Part shown: positions 1-8,663 of the stretch, one piece after another
Layout of the letters: each line of letters starts with the position of its first letter
Position numbering within the stretch: the stretch's first letter is position 1
Assembly (NCBI GenBank): GCA_963741615.1
Contig: CAVUIU010000017.1
Location: 1-64,000, forward strand
DNA from: UBA9676 sp963741615
GTDB lineage: Bacteria; Actinomycetota; Actinomycetes; Streptosporangiales; Streptosporangiaceae
Reading direction: 5' to 3'
DNA: 64,000 nucleotides
The notes under the pieces: model-generated
The model's input: the letters and a program-made list of their open reading frames with translations, nothing else
What the model was told of the DNA's origin: nothing
The model's database searches: none
Position numbers and translations under genes: made by a program

Positions 1-722
1 AGGATGCCACGCCGACAGACCAATTGTCCGATCGGCAGTACTGGAAAAACAGAATCAGCCCGGAAAACAGTCTCGATTTCACGCCGCGGATACGTATCCT
101 CTCGCCCGCGTCGTGACGCGCTCTCACCCGACTTTTATCAAACTAGTGCGCACCCTATCACGTTGCTGAGCTCGGCCGGATTACGCGACGTCGGCGCACA
201 GCGCGTCGGCGGCCGGATGGGTGTTTGGGTCTCCGCCGCGAGCAGCTGCGGGCGCGGATCGAGTTCGTCTGGGTCGTCTGCCCGGCCGCGAGACACTGTG
301 CGCCGTGGGCACCCTGGAGACCGCGCCGGGTTACGGCCGGTTGGGACAAACAGTCACAAACCGGCAGGGTGGTGGACCGGTCACGCTCGCTGCACGAAAT
401 CGTGGTCTCAGCGGCTGTGGCCGTACTCGGGCGAGGGAGATCAAGCGCTTAGCGACGCACGGCGGGCCGCGGGCTGTTGTCAGATTTCGCAACCCGCCTG
501 TCCTCCACCGCCCGATCCCGGAACTGGTCCGACTGACGGTCCCGAAGATTAGACGCATCACCGCGTCGCTCACCCCGGTCCCTACAGATGCCACTGGTCA
601 TCCACTGGGGGACGCCTCGACTCCGCCGTCACAAGCGCGTACCCACTGGTTCCACCAGGGCGCACACCTCAAACGTGACAACGCCTGGCGAGCAAGCTAC
701 CGACCTCTAGGAGCGCGGCCGG
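1..722. other. No convincing gene; holds one copy of a 46-bp repeat
   Basis: Several frames stay open here because of high GC, but none has a plausible ribosome site, codon pattern or recognisable protein. The only structure I see is the repeat copy at 81-125, shared with 3,079-3,124. It is probably degenerate or non-coding island DNA. Confidence 0.5.
81..125 (+). repeat. 46-bp direct repeat, copy 1
   Basis: About 46 bp beginning acgccgcggatacgta are repeated at 3,079-3,124 with two or three differences. The motif cccgactttTatca follows this copy, and its reverse complement precedes the second copy, so the flank lies on opposite sides of the two copies. Confidence 0.6.
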
Positions 723-1801
723 ATGACGGATATCATCAACCCCATGAGTCGTGGGAGCGTTGCATGCAGCCGTTACCTTAAGTGGATCCACGAAGAGACG
801 TTGGGTAGTTACGGCGCCTGGGTGCCTTCGCGTCAGCGAATTGACCCTGGCGATATCGGCTACTTCGACAAAGACAAACTCTTTCACCTCAAGCCTGACC
901 AAAGCCTTAAGGCTTTTGGGATCGAGGACGTCGACTTTTCCGGCGAAGAGTCTGTCAACCCATCAGCGGAAGGGTCGGAGCACGACTTCACAATCGCGGT
1001 GGACGGCCATGCGGCCGTCCCCTTTGCTGCACACTCCGTGCTGGTGAAGGCTGGCGGACGGGTTACGCTGCGCGCCCAGAGAAGCTGGGCGTGCATCCTC
1101 CAGCTTCGGCAGGCGACTCAAAACCACATCACTAATCCCACTAAAATTGCGGAGGATATCGGCGTCAACTCATAGCGAGTAAGTGGCGCCCCGATCTGTG
1201 TGTAGTAACAGAACGCATTGAGTGTACCGACGGCTTCGCTGCACTCTGAGCCCGTTCGCGGGTGACGAATTTACCTTTAAGGCGAACTCCAAGGTTTCTC
1301 TCGGCGGAATTGCCAACCTCGTGGACGTATCACTCGTTCCCTCGTACGAAAAGTAGCCAAGGGTCATCAAAGGATTATCCATTCACGAACTGTGAGGTTC
1401 CAGCGACCCCTCTGTTCGTTCCTCGCATCTGCGTCAGACGCAAGTGGTCGGCGAAGTTGATCCCGTTGCACACTCCGAAGCGTCACGGCAAGTTTCTCAT
1501 CGACGAATCTGGCTGGCCATGGTTCGATGGGCGGCCGCCCGCGAGCCTCAGCCACCTGACTGACGCACAAGCCGTCTACCAGGAGGGAGTCCCAGGGGTC
1601 CTGACGCGGAGAAAGCTTGAGGCGGCCGCTACCGCTCGACGAACTCATCGGACCTATGAGCCGCCGTCAGAAGTGAGGATGTCATCGGACAATGCCAGAG
1701 CGGCGCTCTATCTCACGGGTAACTGGGCCCGGCAGCAGCTTGAGAAAGCGCGAAAGGGAAAGACCAAAGAACCAGCTCGCGAGAAGGCTAAGGCACCATA
1801 G
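723..1801 (+). pseudogene. Frameshifted gene of unknown family
   Basis: A ribosome site (AGGAG at about 709) precedes the ATG at 723. The first 150 codons read as a normal protein (GSYGAWVPSR and HSVLVKAGGRVTL are typical stretches) and stop at 1,173. Sensible protein then continues in the other frames: KWRPDLCVVTERIECTDGF from 1,181, PFAGDEFTFKANSKVSLGG from about 1,250, and TPLFVPRICVRRKW onward from about 1,355, ending at 1,801 in a lysine-rich tail. Three single-step frame changes (near 1,168, 1,247 and 1,355) would give one product of about 359 residues. I do not recognise the family. Conservation across the breaks shows one ancestral gene, inactive unless the breaks are sequence errors. 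Confidence 0.65.
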
Positions 1802-2001
1802 TTAGCTATGTCCTACCGAGTAGTGAGTAATGAGGCGTGATCCTCCGTGACGACTGCTGGCAGGCCGTAACTGACAGCTGATCGTGTCGTCATAGCGCTC
1901 GGGACAGACACATGGCCATCGAGGCGTCGGAGAAGTAACGGTGTCCGCACCTACGGGATACCCGCCAAGCACCTACGACCTAAGGCTCCGCAAGCTGGAT
2001 C
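1802..2001. other. Intergenic segment before the IS982-like element
   Basis: No gene is visible between the end of the broken gene and the left inverted repeat of the insertion sequence. The last three bases (ATC, 1,999-2,001) are repeated at 2,985-2,987 and look like the target duplication. Confidence 0.5.
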
Positions 2002-2984
2002 GACCTATGCGAAGGGATGAGCTGCGGACATGAAACGAGGGCGTCCATGATCATTGTGTGACGAATGACGTGGACACCCTCGCGACCGCACTCTACGTGA
2101 AAGCCGATGACCTGCTGAAGCAGTTCCCGGACCTGGCTCCCTGGCGGCCGCAGACCGGCCTGCAGCCCCGGCTGGCCGATGCTGAACTGGTTACCCTCGC
2201 GGTCATGCAGGCCCTGCTGGGATACACCTCCGAGGCGCGGTGGATCCGCCACGCCCATGCTCACCTGGGACATCTGTTCCGCTATCTGCCGGGCCAGCCC
2301 GGCTATAACCGGCGCCTGCGCGCCGCCGCCGCTCTGATCACCACCTTGACCCGGATGCTCGCGGCCGATACCAGCCTGTGGGCCGATGACGTCTGGGTCG
2401 CCGATTCCACCCCGGTGGAATGCGGCCGCTCCAAGGAGACAGCCAGGCGCTCTGAGCTGGCTGGATGGGCTGAATACGGGTACTGTGCCAGCCATTCGCG
2501 CTACTTCTGGGGACTGCGCCTGCATCTGCTGTGCACCCTGCACGGGCTGCCGGTGGGCTTCGCGCTGGCCGGCGCCAAGGCTGACGAGCGCCAGGTGCTG
2601 CTCGACATCCTGGCCGACCCGGCCCTGACCGCCGGCCGGGACCATCAGATCATCATCGCGGACAAGAACTACTACGGGCATGACTTCGAAGCCGTCCTGG
2701 CCGATGGCCGCATCTGCCTGCTCCGCCCAGCCCGCAAGGGCGAGCCGCCACGGGCAGGCGGCCAGTTCTTCAGACCGCTGCGCCAGGTCATCGAGTCGGT
2801 CAACGACACCTTCAAGGGCCAGCTCGACCTCGAGCACCACGGCGGCCACACCCCGGAGGGTGTCATGGTCGAGTCCTGCAGCGCATCCTCGCGCTGACCG
2901 CCGCGATCTGGCACAACGACCGGACCGGCCAGCCCGTGAAACGCTCACTCGTGGCGTATGACCACTGAACCCTTCGCATAGGTC
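2002..2984 (+). mobile_element. IS982-family insertion sequence, copy A
   Basis: A perfect 15-bp inverted repeat bounds the element: gacctatgcgaaggg at 2,002-2,016 and its reverse complement at 2,970-2,984. Flanking ATC triplets fit a 3-bp target duplication. The length of about 983 bp and the single transposase fit IS982. It is different from copy B at 8.7 kb, with different ends and only partly similar protein. Confidence 0.85.
2058..2968 (+). pseudogene. IS982-family transposase, C-terminal frameshift
   Basis: The GTG start at 2,058 opens a DDE transposase of the IS982 type. Candidate catalytic residues are the D of VADSTPVECG, the D of IIADKNYYGHD and the E of RQVIESVNDTFKG. The frame goes wrong at about 2,867, after HGGHTPEGV, and terminates at 2,897. 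The conserved end (LQRILALTAAIW ... VKRSLVAYDH) is present in another frame up to the stop at 2,966-2,968 and matches the end of copy B. One base change would restore about 303 residues. The enzyme would insert and excise this element; as read it lacks its last 35 or so residues. Confidence 0.8.
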
Positions 2985-3078
2985 ATCTAGTGCGCAAATC
3001 TGTGAGGCCCCATGAGATCAAACCTGCAGGTCAACGCTGTTAGGCCTGCGAAAGTCCATGATCGTGATCAAAGTCGGG

Positions 3079-3124
3079 ACGCCGCGGATACGTAGTCCTC
3101 TCGCCCGCGTCGTGGCGCGCTCTC
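3079..3124 (+). repeat. 46-bp direct repeat, copy 2
   Basis: Second copy of the repeat at 81-125, just downstream (on the minus strand) of the 2H-phosphoesterase gene. It is preceded by tgatcaaagtcggg, whose near-complement follows copy 1. Confidence 0.6.
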
Positions 3125-3202
3125 GGCGCGCGCCACGAGACCAGCGCCACTGACTCCCGAAAATAGTGCAATACGGCGACGCTGCCGCCGACCCCAGAAG
3201 GA

Positions 3203-3834
3203 TCACGGTGATATTCCGAAACGGATGGTGGCTTCAGGACGCCAGTCCCAGCTGCGTCGGGGCCTCGCTGATTGACCAAGCTGACGCTGCGGATCTGGAC
3301 CTTGCGCTCCGGCAGTGAGCGGCCGAGCGCCGCAATGATGGGCACGGCGGGCTGCCGCGCGGTGCTGTAGGCGATCGTGATATGCGGGTTCCACGGTAGC
3401 TTGCTCCCTGCCCGTCCGGGACTGCCGGTCACCTCCTGAGTCGCCTCCCGGACGGCCTCCAGCACTGGCAGAAGGGCCTCGGCAGGCTGGGCGGCGAGCA
3501 TGATCGCTTCAGGATGAAAAAGAATCTTGCCTACGGTCACGGTGATCGGCGGAATATCTGCGAACCGTCGGACGGCGGCGGTAGCCATCTGCTCGATCTG
3601 CCGATCATTGATCTCGCTAGCCGGGCCTGCGATTAGAGCGGTCATGTGCAGCCATGGGTACGGCGCCAGGTGCAGCCCGGTGAATGGTGCGAGCTTCCGC
3701 CGGGCTTCGCGGGCGAGGGCGAGCACGTCGGGATCGGTGCCGACCAGCATGTGCCAATAGATCAGGCCCTCCCCGGGAGCTGGCTCGGGCCGACCTTGCC
3801 AGCGGTCGATCATCTCAGCCGGAAGCCCGTTCAT
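3203..3834 (-). pseudogene. 2'-5' RNA ligase / 2H phosphoesterase family protein, frameshifted near its end
   Basis: The protein starting MNGLPAEMIDRW carries the two HxT signatures of 2H phosphoesterases, HMT in PWLHMTALIAG and HIT in PHITIAYST, about 100 residues apart as in the family. Members cut or join 2',5'- or cyclic phosphates in RNA or nucleotides; the substrate here cannot be told. In the starting frame the C-terminus becomes low-complexity after SVSLVNQRG. Another frame gives a family-like ending (SWDWRPEATIRFGISP) that stops at 3,203, so a one-base frame change lies near 3,277. The start is four codons inside the end of the upstream regulator remnant, suggesting an ancestral translationally coupled pair. 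Both HxT motifs precede the break, so residual activity is possible. Confidence 0.75.
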
Positions 3835-4941
3835 TTCGCATCCTCCTGGCCAGCCGGACGTTCTGGGTTTCCAGCGCCGTTGCGGTGAACTCACGAATTT
3901 CCTGCCGCAACTCCGCTGCGATAGGAACGTGCACGTACCGGTCGGCTGCCAAACGTCGGTCCAAGTCGCCAAGCCAGCCAGTTACGGTAGCGACCCGCAA
4001 CCCCGGAGGCAGGTCCAGCATCGGCCGGACCTGCTCGGCCGCGCCATCGGGTTCATCCTTAAGCAGGCAGGCGATGCCCGCGCCGATCCTGATCTGAGCC
4101 CACGCCGCCGGGACGTGCGCCCCATCAGTTCCCAGGACGGCCCGACATCGGAGGCAGCCAGCAGCGCGCCGTCCGGGTCGCCCGTGTTCGCGCCACGGAC
4201 AACCGGAAGATCGTCATCCTCTCGGGCGGGAAAGACCAAGGCGAGGCTGTGACCTGTGCTGCAGGCAGCGCGGCCGCCTGTTCTTCCGCGTACCGCATCG
4301 CCGCCCTGGCCCGGCTGGCGTCGCCGGCTAGCGCGGACGCGTTGGCCTCATAACAGGCGAGCTGAACCGTCATCGGGCCGGAGGAGCCGCGGCGCAGGCC
4401 CTGGCTGGCCAGGTCAGCGGCGAGCACGTACCGGTGGCTCCAACGGGCGTTTTTGGCGAGCACGTACCACGCGATCGCTTCGCTAGCCCGGCCTCACGCA
4501 GGTATAGCAGTGCGGCGTTGCCATAGTCATCGGCTGCCCGGCTGGCTTGTAAGTCACTCAAGAGCAGGCTCATGTGGGCCAGCATCCCGCCATTAACCCG
4601 CAGCAGCTCGCGTTCTTGCCGGTGCCGGAGTCGGCCACCAGTCAGTACTCGCTGAACCTTGGCCTGTAGCTGGCGTGCGTCAGTCAGCAGCGCGGCGGCA
4701 GGGGTTAACGGGTGCGCCTGCGCGATCGCAGCTACCGCACGGTCGATACGGTCGATCTCCTCGTCGCTGGTACTCGTAGTGGTCAGCCACTCGGTCAGGC
4801 TGGCAGGGTCGCCGGATGCCGAGGCGATGGCGCCGGGCGACTCGGCGCCAGAGCGCTCGGCCAGCAGCCGCTGAAACTGCGCCCGTGCTAGTGCAGCGAA
4901 TCGTAAGTCCCTGACTGGGCGCCGGTTACCGGCTGTCACGT

Positions 4942-6062
4942 TCATGCGGCTTCCGGGAGGGCTGGTGCCGTTTCGGGGGTGAGGTGGCGTTCGAGGTAGC
5001 GGGCGTGCTCGGCGTCGGCGTCATAGCTCCACCTGTAGGGGCGGGCGTTCTTGTTGTACCGGATGGTGAACGTGGTGATCTTGGCCTCCAGGTCATCGCG
5101 GGAGGTGAAGTCGCCGCGGCGGAGCAGCCGGCGGGTCAGGACACCGAACCATTGCTCGATCATGTTGAGCCAGGACGCGTGCTTGGGCGTGAAGGTCACC
5201 GAGAATCTGGGTGGGTGGCGAGCCAGCCGCGGGTGGCCCGGGAGGTGTGGGACGAGCCGTTGTCCATGATCAGGTGGATGCGCAGGTGCGGTGGGATCAT
5301 CTGGTGCAGCATCGCCAGGAACCTGATGAACGTCTGCGAGTCGTTGCGGCGGATGCGCTCGGCGATGACCTGCCCGGTGGCCACGTTCATCGCGGCGACG
5401 ATGGATACCGTGCCGTGCCGGACGTACTCGAACTCGCGGCGGGCGTCGCGGCCCGGCCGGGCAGGGATCTGCGGGTGCTTGCGGGACTTGGCCTGGATAC
5501 CGGTCTTCTCATCGACGCTGATCAGCACGGTGGCGGGCGGCGGGTTCAGGTACAGGCGGCAGACCTGCCCGGCCCTGGTCCAGAACGCCGGGTCGTCGGC
5601 GCGGTTGAGCCAGCCGCGGACCTTGTGCGGGCGGACCCTGGCCTCGCCCAGCACCCGGCCCACGGTGGCCACCGAGATCGCTAGCCCCCGCTCGCCCAGG
5701 TGAACGGCGATCCCGCGCTGCGACCACTGTGATTCGCCGTCGGGCGGGACCGAGGTAGCGACGGCGAGGACCGCCAGCCGGGCGCTCGGCCCGTGCACCT
5801 CCGGCCGCCCGGAGCGGGGCTTATCGAACAGGCCCGGTATCCCGCGCACCGCGAACCGGTGCCGCCAGGTCCGCACGACCGCCACGCTGCAGCCCAAGCT
5901 GCGGGCGATAGCCGCGTTCGCCGCCCCGGCCGCGGCGGCCAGCACGATCCTGGCCCGCAGCACCAGCCGCTGCGGGCTGGACCCGGCCCGCACTATCTGT
6001 TCCAGCTTCCGGCGCCGTTTCTTCGTCAGATTGATGCTGACAGCACGGGCACACCCCGCCAT
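4942..6062 (-). pseudogene. IS630-family transposase, one frameshift
   Basis: Translation starts at the ATG at 6,062 behind AAGGAG. The N-terminus is a winged helix-turn-helix (AAIARSLGCSVAVVRTWRHR and a second helical unit), followed by the DDE core: D in LISVDEKTGIQAK, D in LIMDNGSSHTS, E in ASWLNMIEQWF. The frame breaks near 5,198 between THP and RFSVTFTPKHASW, where one base appears to be missing. The C-terminal part continues to 4,942. The complete product would be about 373 residues, normal for IS630. As it stands the final catalytic glutamate is out of frame, unless frameshifting is used, which some IS630 elements do. Confidence 0.85.
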
Positions 6063-6198
6063 CGGGATCTCCTTCCGCGTCATGGTGATCACGGAAGAAT
6101 GCCGCCATACCAGGGCAGAACCACCGATCCGCGCCCGCCAGCGTGTCGCGCACCCGGACCCGGCACCGCCACCGGCGCAGGCAGGCGACACTGGTGGC

Positions 6199-6537
6199 AT
6201 GCCGGCACCGCCCAAGCGCCTCAAGGACCTCATCGAGGGGACCGTCGACCACCACGCCTCCCTCACCCATCCTGACCTGCAGGAAGTCACCATCCGCTGG
6301 CGCGGCTCGTTCGGCTACCTGATCGCCTGGGCCGGCGAAGGCGACGATGACGACGAGCAGATCCCGCTATGCCGCATCGAATACCTCGGCGACGACGAAG
6401 ACTGGGGCTTCGCCCCCTACGACCCCGCCACCCAGACCTACACCCCCGCCCTGCTCCGCACCGGCGAGCCAACCGGGCACCCCAGCGACGCCTTCGACAC
6501 CGCCGCCATCATCCACCTCGCCGACTACCAGCAGTGA
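6199..6537 (+). CDS. Passenger protein of the IS630 element, unknown function
   Basis: An intact 112-residue reading frame runs divergently from the transposase and ends 25 bases before the right inverted repeat, so it moves with the element. The protein is acidic, with GEGDDDDEQIPLCRIEYLGD and a regular aromatic pattern (RIEYLGDDEDWGFAPYDP), suggesting a small folded domain. There is no signal peptide or membrane segment. I do not recognise the family. It is one of the few undamaged reading frames in the left part of the window. The start is the first ATG after the transposase gene; the ribosome site is weak (ctggtgg). Confidence 0.65.
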   Translation: MPAPPKRLKDLIEGTVDHHASLTHPDLQEVTIRWRGSFGYLIAWAGEGDDDDEQIPLCRIEYLGDDEDWGFAPYDPATQTYTPALLRTGEPTGHPSDAFDTAAIIHLADYQQ

Positions 6538-6803
6538 ACACCGCACACCCAAAAAGCCGATAAGGAACTTACGAAGCGCTGCACTAGTTCGGGTGCTCGC
6601 TGCAGGGCGACATCCAGGATTTGCTGCATGCCCTGGCGAGGCACCATCTCGGGCCGGGTTCGCCAGTAGACCACGGCGCGAACCGACACGTCAAGGTGCT
6701 CGGCGAACTCTTCGTTTGTCATCCGCAGGGCCTGGCGCAACGCGTTGGCGTGCCAGCCGGTCCAGGTCGCGACGAGATCGGTCACCGCTGGTCTCCGCGT
6801 GAA

Positions 6804-6836
6804 TTGCACTGCCGTTGCACTGCGGTTGCACGGTCG
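6804..6836. promoter_or_regulatory. Three 11-bp iterons upstream of the regulator
   Basis: TTGCAC occurs at 6,804, 6,815 and 6,826, exactly 11 bp apart, each followed by a similar TGC(C/G)G or GGTCG tail. One helical turn of spacing puts all copies on the same face of the DNA. They lie 20-50 bp upstream of the regulator start, which suggests binding by a regulator, perhaps the regulator itself. Confidence 0.55.
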
Positions 6837-7020
6837 CTGCCTGGTCCGCAGCTGAGGGCGGATCCAGCCTAAAGCCATGAGCCATGCATATGCGAGCGGT
6901 GACGCCAATCGCACGCTGTGTATGGCGGGCCGACCGAGGAGAGGGCTGTTCGCCGAGCATGAGGCGTTGAGCACGTCAAGACTCCCAGTCTGCTGGCAGC
7001 CACCGGCGACGCGGCTTGAC

Positions 7021-7059
7021 AACTGGTGCGCACCAGCCATCTACTGGTGCGCACCAGTT
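7021..7059. promoter_or_regulatory. Twin 14-bp palindromic operators
   Basis: ctggtgcgcaccag, a perfect palindrome, occurs at 7,023-7,036 and again at 7,044-7,057. The centres are 21 bp apart, two helical turns, and the pair is extended symmetrically by aa and tt. This is the form of a cooperative operator for a dimeric repressor, between the divergent regulator and the transfer operon. Confidence 0.7.
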
Positions 7060-7080
7060 GCCTTACCGCTTCAACATAAC

Positions 7081-7110
7081 GGCCTCAGCGGGTGGCAGCC
7101 CGCTGAGGCC
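7081..7110 (+). terminator. Strong hairpin in the leader of the DUF2637 gene
   Basis: A 12-bp perfect stem (ggcctcagcggg / cccgctgaggcc) encloses a 6-base loop (tggcag). It lies 25 bases before the DUF2637 start and lacks a U-run, so it could be a terminator, an attenuator or an mRNA-stability element. Confidence 0.5.
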
Positions 7111-7134
7111 CAAGGCATCGGACTTGGAGTAGCG

Positions 7135-8208
7135 ATGCGGCTTCAGCGTACCGCCATGCCCGCTGGCCAGGCCTGGCCGCCGACCGCCTCGGCGGCAGTC
7201 GGCACCCTGGTTGCGGTTTCAGGCGATGGCACGCACGAGATCAGCCCCGGTCGGCGGCCGGAGGGCCGCGCGCAGGACGCGCACCCGACTCCCGAGTTGG
7301 CCGCCCCCGCGAGCCGGCAGATAGAGGGCGGTGGCGCTCCGCGGCCTGGTTGTGGCCGCACAGGAAGAGACGTCCCGGGACGCTGGCTGACGGTGTCCAT
7401 GGTCTCGCTGGCCGTGCTGGCGGCAGTGGCGGCGGCAGTGAGCTACGCGGCGCAGTACCGGATGGTCCTGGCCGCCAAAGGCTCCGCGCCGGCGGCAGCG
7501 CTGGAGGCAGCGATCCCGGATGTGGCCGCGCTGATCTTCGCAACCCTCGGCGTTGCGCTGGCGCTGCACGGCAGGCGGGCGATCCGGGCGCGCGTCCTGA
7601 ACGTCGCGGCGGTGGCCACGTCGGTGGCGATGAACGTGCTAGCCGCCGGTCACGGGTGGCGGGACCTGGCGGTCTGGGCGATGCCCCCGATCGCGTACGC
7701 GCTGGCGTCTGACACCGCGATCGGCGTGGTCCGGGCGTGGACGATCGCCCGGCAGAAGGCGCTGAACGTGACGCTGGCCGACGACGAGGCCACGCCCCTG
7801 GCGATCCTGGGCGGCCTGTTGCTGTGGCTGCTGCGGCTGGGCATCGCGCCCGTCTCCACGCTGGCCGGGTTCCGTGCCTGGGTGGTGGACGAGTGCCCAG
7901 TCGCTCCCGGCCGGCAGGCCCGCTCAGTCTCGCGCGCGCCCCGTGAGGCCTCGCCGTCGCCGGCCAGGACGATCACTGCCCGGCCGGCCAGCGTGGCGCG
8001 GCAGAGCGGGGGAGGGGGCGGCGGCACGAAGACGGCCCGGTTCCTGGCCCTGGTCACCGACCGGTACGGCCCGCTCGGCACCTTCCCTCTGGACGAGGTG
8101 TCGCGGGTGAGCGGTGAGGTTGCGCCTGAGGTGGGGCTCGACCCCGGTGCCGCCCGGACCGCGCTGCGCCGCCACGTCCTGTCCCTGCGCAACGGGAGCC
8201 CCCGGTGA
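7135..8208 (+). CDS. DUF2637 membrane protein (Spd-like spread/transfer protein)
   Basis: The 357-residue protein has a poorly conserved N-terminus of about 80 residues. A block of four hydrophobic segments follows (VSMVSLAVLAAVAAAVSYAA; ALIFATLGVALAL; LNVAAVATSVAMNVLAA; LAVWAMPPIAYALA), which is the DUF2637 pattern. The C-terminal soluble tail contains a winged-helix-like region (TDRYGPLGTFPLDEVSRV). DUF2637 proteins accompany conjugation genes in actinomycete plasmids and integrative elements; a role in spread or transfer is inferred. ATG 7,135 follows GGAG at 7,125-7,128; the frame stays open upstream, but that DNA holds operators and a hairpin. The stop overlaps the GTG start of the coupling protein gene. 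It is intact, unlike most of its neighbours. Confidence 0.75.
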   Translation: MRLQRTAMPAGQAWPPTASAAVGTLVAVSGDGTHEISPGRRPEGRAQDAHPTPELAAPASRQIEGGGAPRPGCGRTGRDVPGRWLTVSMVSLAVLAAVAAAVSYAAQYRMVLAAKGSAPAAALEAAIPDVAALIFATLGVALALHGRRAIRARVLNVAAVATSVAMNVLAAGHGWRDLAVWAMPPIAYALASDTAIGVVRAWTIARQKALNVTLADDEATPLAILGGLLLWLLRLGIAPVSTLAGFRAWVVDECPVAPGRQARSVSRAPREASPSPARTITARPASVARQSGGGGGGTKTARFLALVTDRYGPLGTFPLDEVSRVSGEVAPEVGLDPGAARTALRRHVLSLRNGSPR

Positions 8209-8663
8209 CCTACTTCATCCTGCTCGTCTCGGCCTGCTGGTACTGGCGATGGGGCGCTGGTGCTTCGCTCCGCATTCGCGGCTGCCCCGGTTCCGGGTCC
8301 GGTACCTGCGGCTGCGGCTGCATCTGCGGCTGCACCCGGGCCGTGGCCACGCCAGCGTGTTCGAGTTGTGGCTGCGGTGGGGCCGCTTCGCCGCGTTCCG
8401 CCGCTCGGGCCGCATCCGCCCGTCCCTGTCGGCGGGGCGGCGGCTGACCCGCCCGCGGGAGCATTCTGAGCGGCTGGGACGCGCTCAGTACCGGCATCGG
8501 GTGGCGGTGCCGCTGGAAGAGCACGTGCTGATCATGGCCCCGCCGCGCACCTACAAGACCGCCCTGCTGGCCAGCGTCGTGCTGCACTTCCCGGGGCCGG
8601 TGGTCGCCACCACGACCAAGCACGACGTGTTCCAGCTCACCTCCGGGATCCGGTCCCACCTAG

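Larger units (their letters stand above)
4891..6584 (-). mobile_element. IS630-family insertion sequence with passenger gene
   Basis: Imperfect terminal inverted repeats of about 22 bp (gtgcagcgaatcgtaagt at 4,891 and its near-complement ending at 6,584; 19 of 22 positions agree) are each flanked by TA (4,889-4,890 and 6,585-6,586), the target duplication of the IS630/Tc1 group. Inside are a minus-strand transposase and a divergent 112-residue passenger gene. The insertion splits the regulator gene. Confidence 0.9.
3815..6785 (-). pseudogene. XRE-type helix-turn-helix regulator, split by IS630 and frameshifted
   Basis: The N-terminus lies right of the insertion sequence: GTG at 6,785 with GGAG upstream, then a DNA-binding helix-turn-helix (LRMTNEEFAEHLDVSVRAV, followed by WRTRPEMVPRQGMQQILD). 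The rest lies left of it, beginning ARAQFQRLLAERSG, followed by the helical repeat region typical of long actinomycete XRE regulators (IRIGAGIACLLKDEPDGA, LDLPPGLRVATVTGWL). Removing 4,891-6,584 and one TA joins the halves in frame (APEL|ARAQF). Left of the element three further frame changes are needed, near 4,465, 4,215 and 4,085. It probably controlled the transfer genes divergent from it; the shared upstream region holds repeated motifs that look like its binding sites. Confidence 0.8.

Noticed and set aside
1..720. Several open frames of 60-186 codons on both strands
   Set aside because: No ribosome sites, arginine/proline-rich shadow-type composition and no family resemblance; high GC keeps frames open.
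1149..1180. Possible left attachment site resembling gcggaggata of the tRNA 3' end
   Set aside because: Only about ten bases match, inside protein-like sequence, and the T-loop part is absent.
2870..2968. Programmed frameshifting to explain the transposase ending of IS982 copy A
   Set aside because: IS982 transposases are normally one frame, copy B is unbroken, and there is no slippery run at the break; a simple indel is more likely.
6877..7134. Upstream extension of the DUF2637 protein
   Set aside because: The stretch contains twin operators and a hairpin and has no protein character; ATG 7,135 has a good ribosome site.
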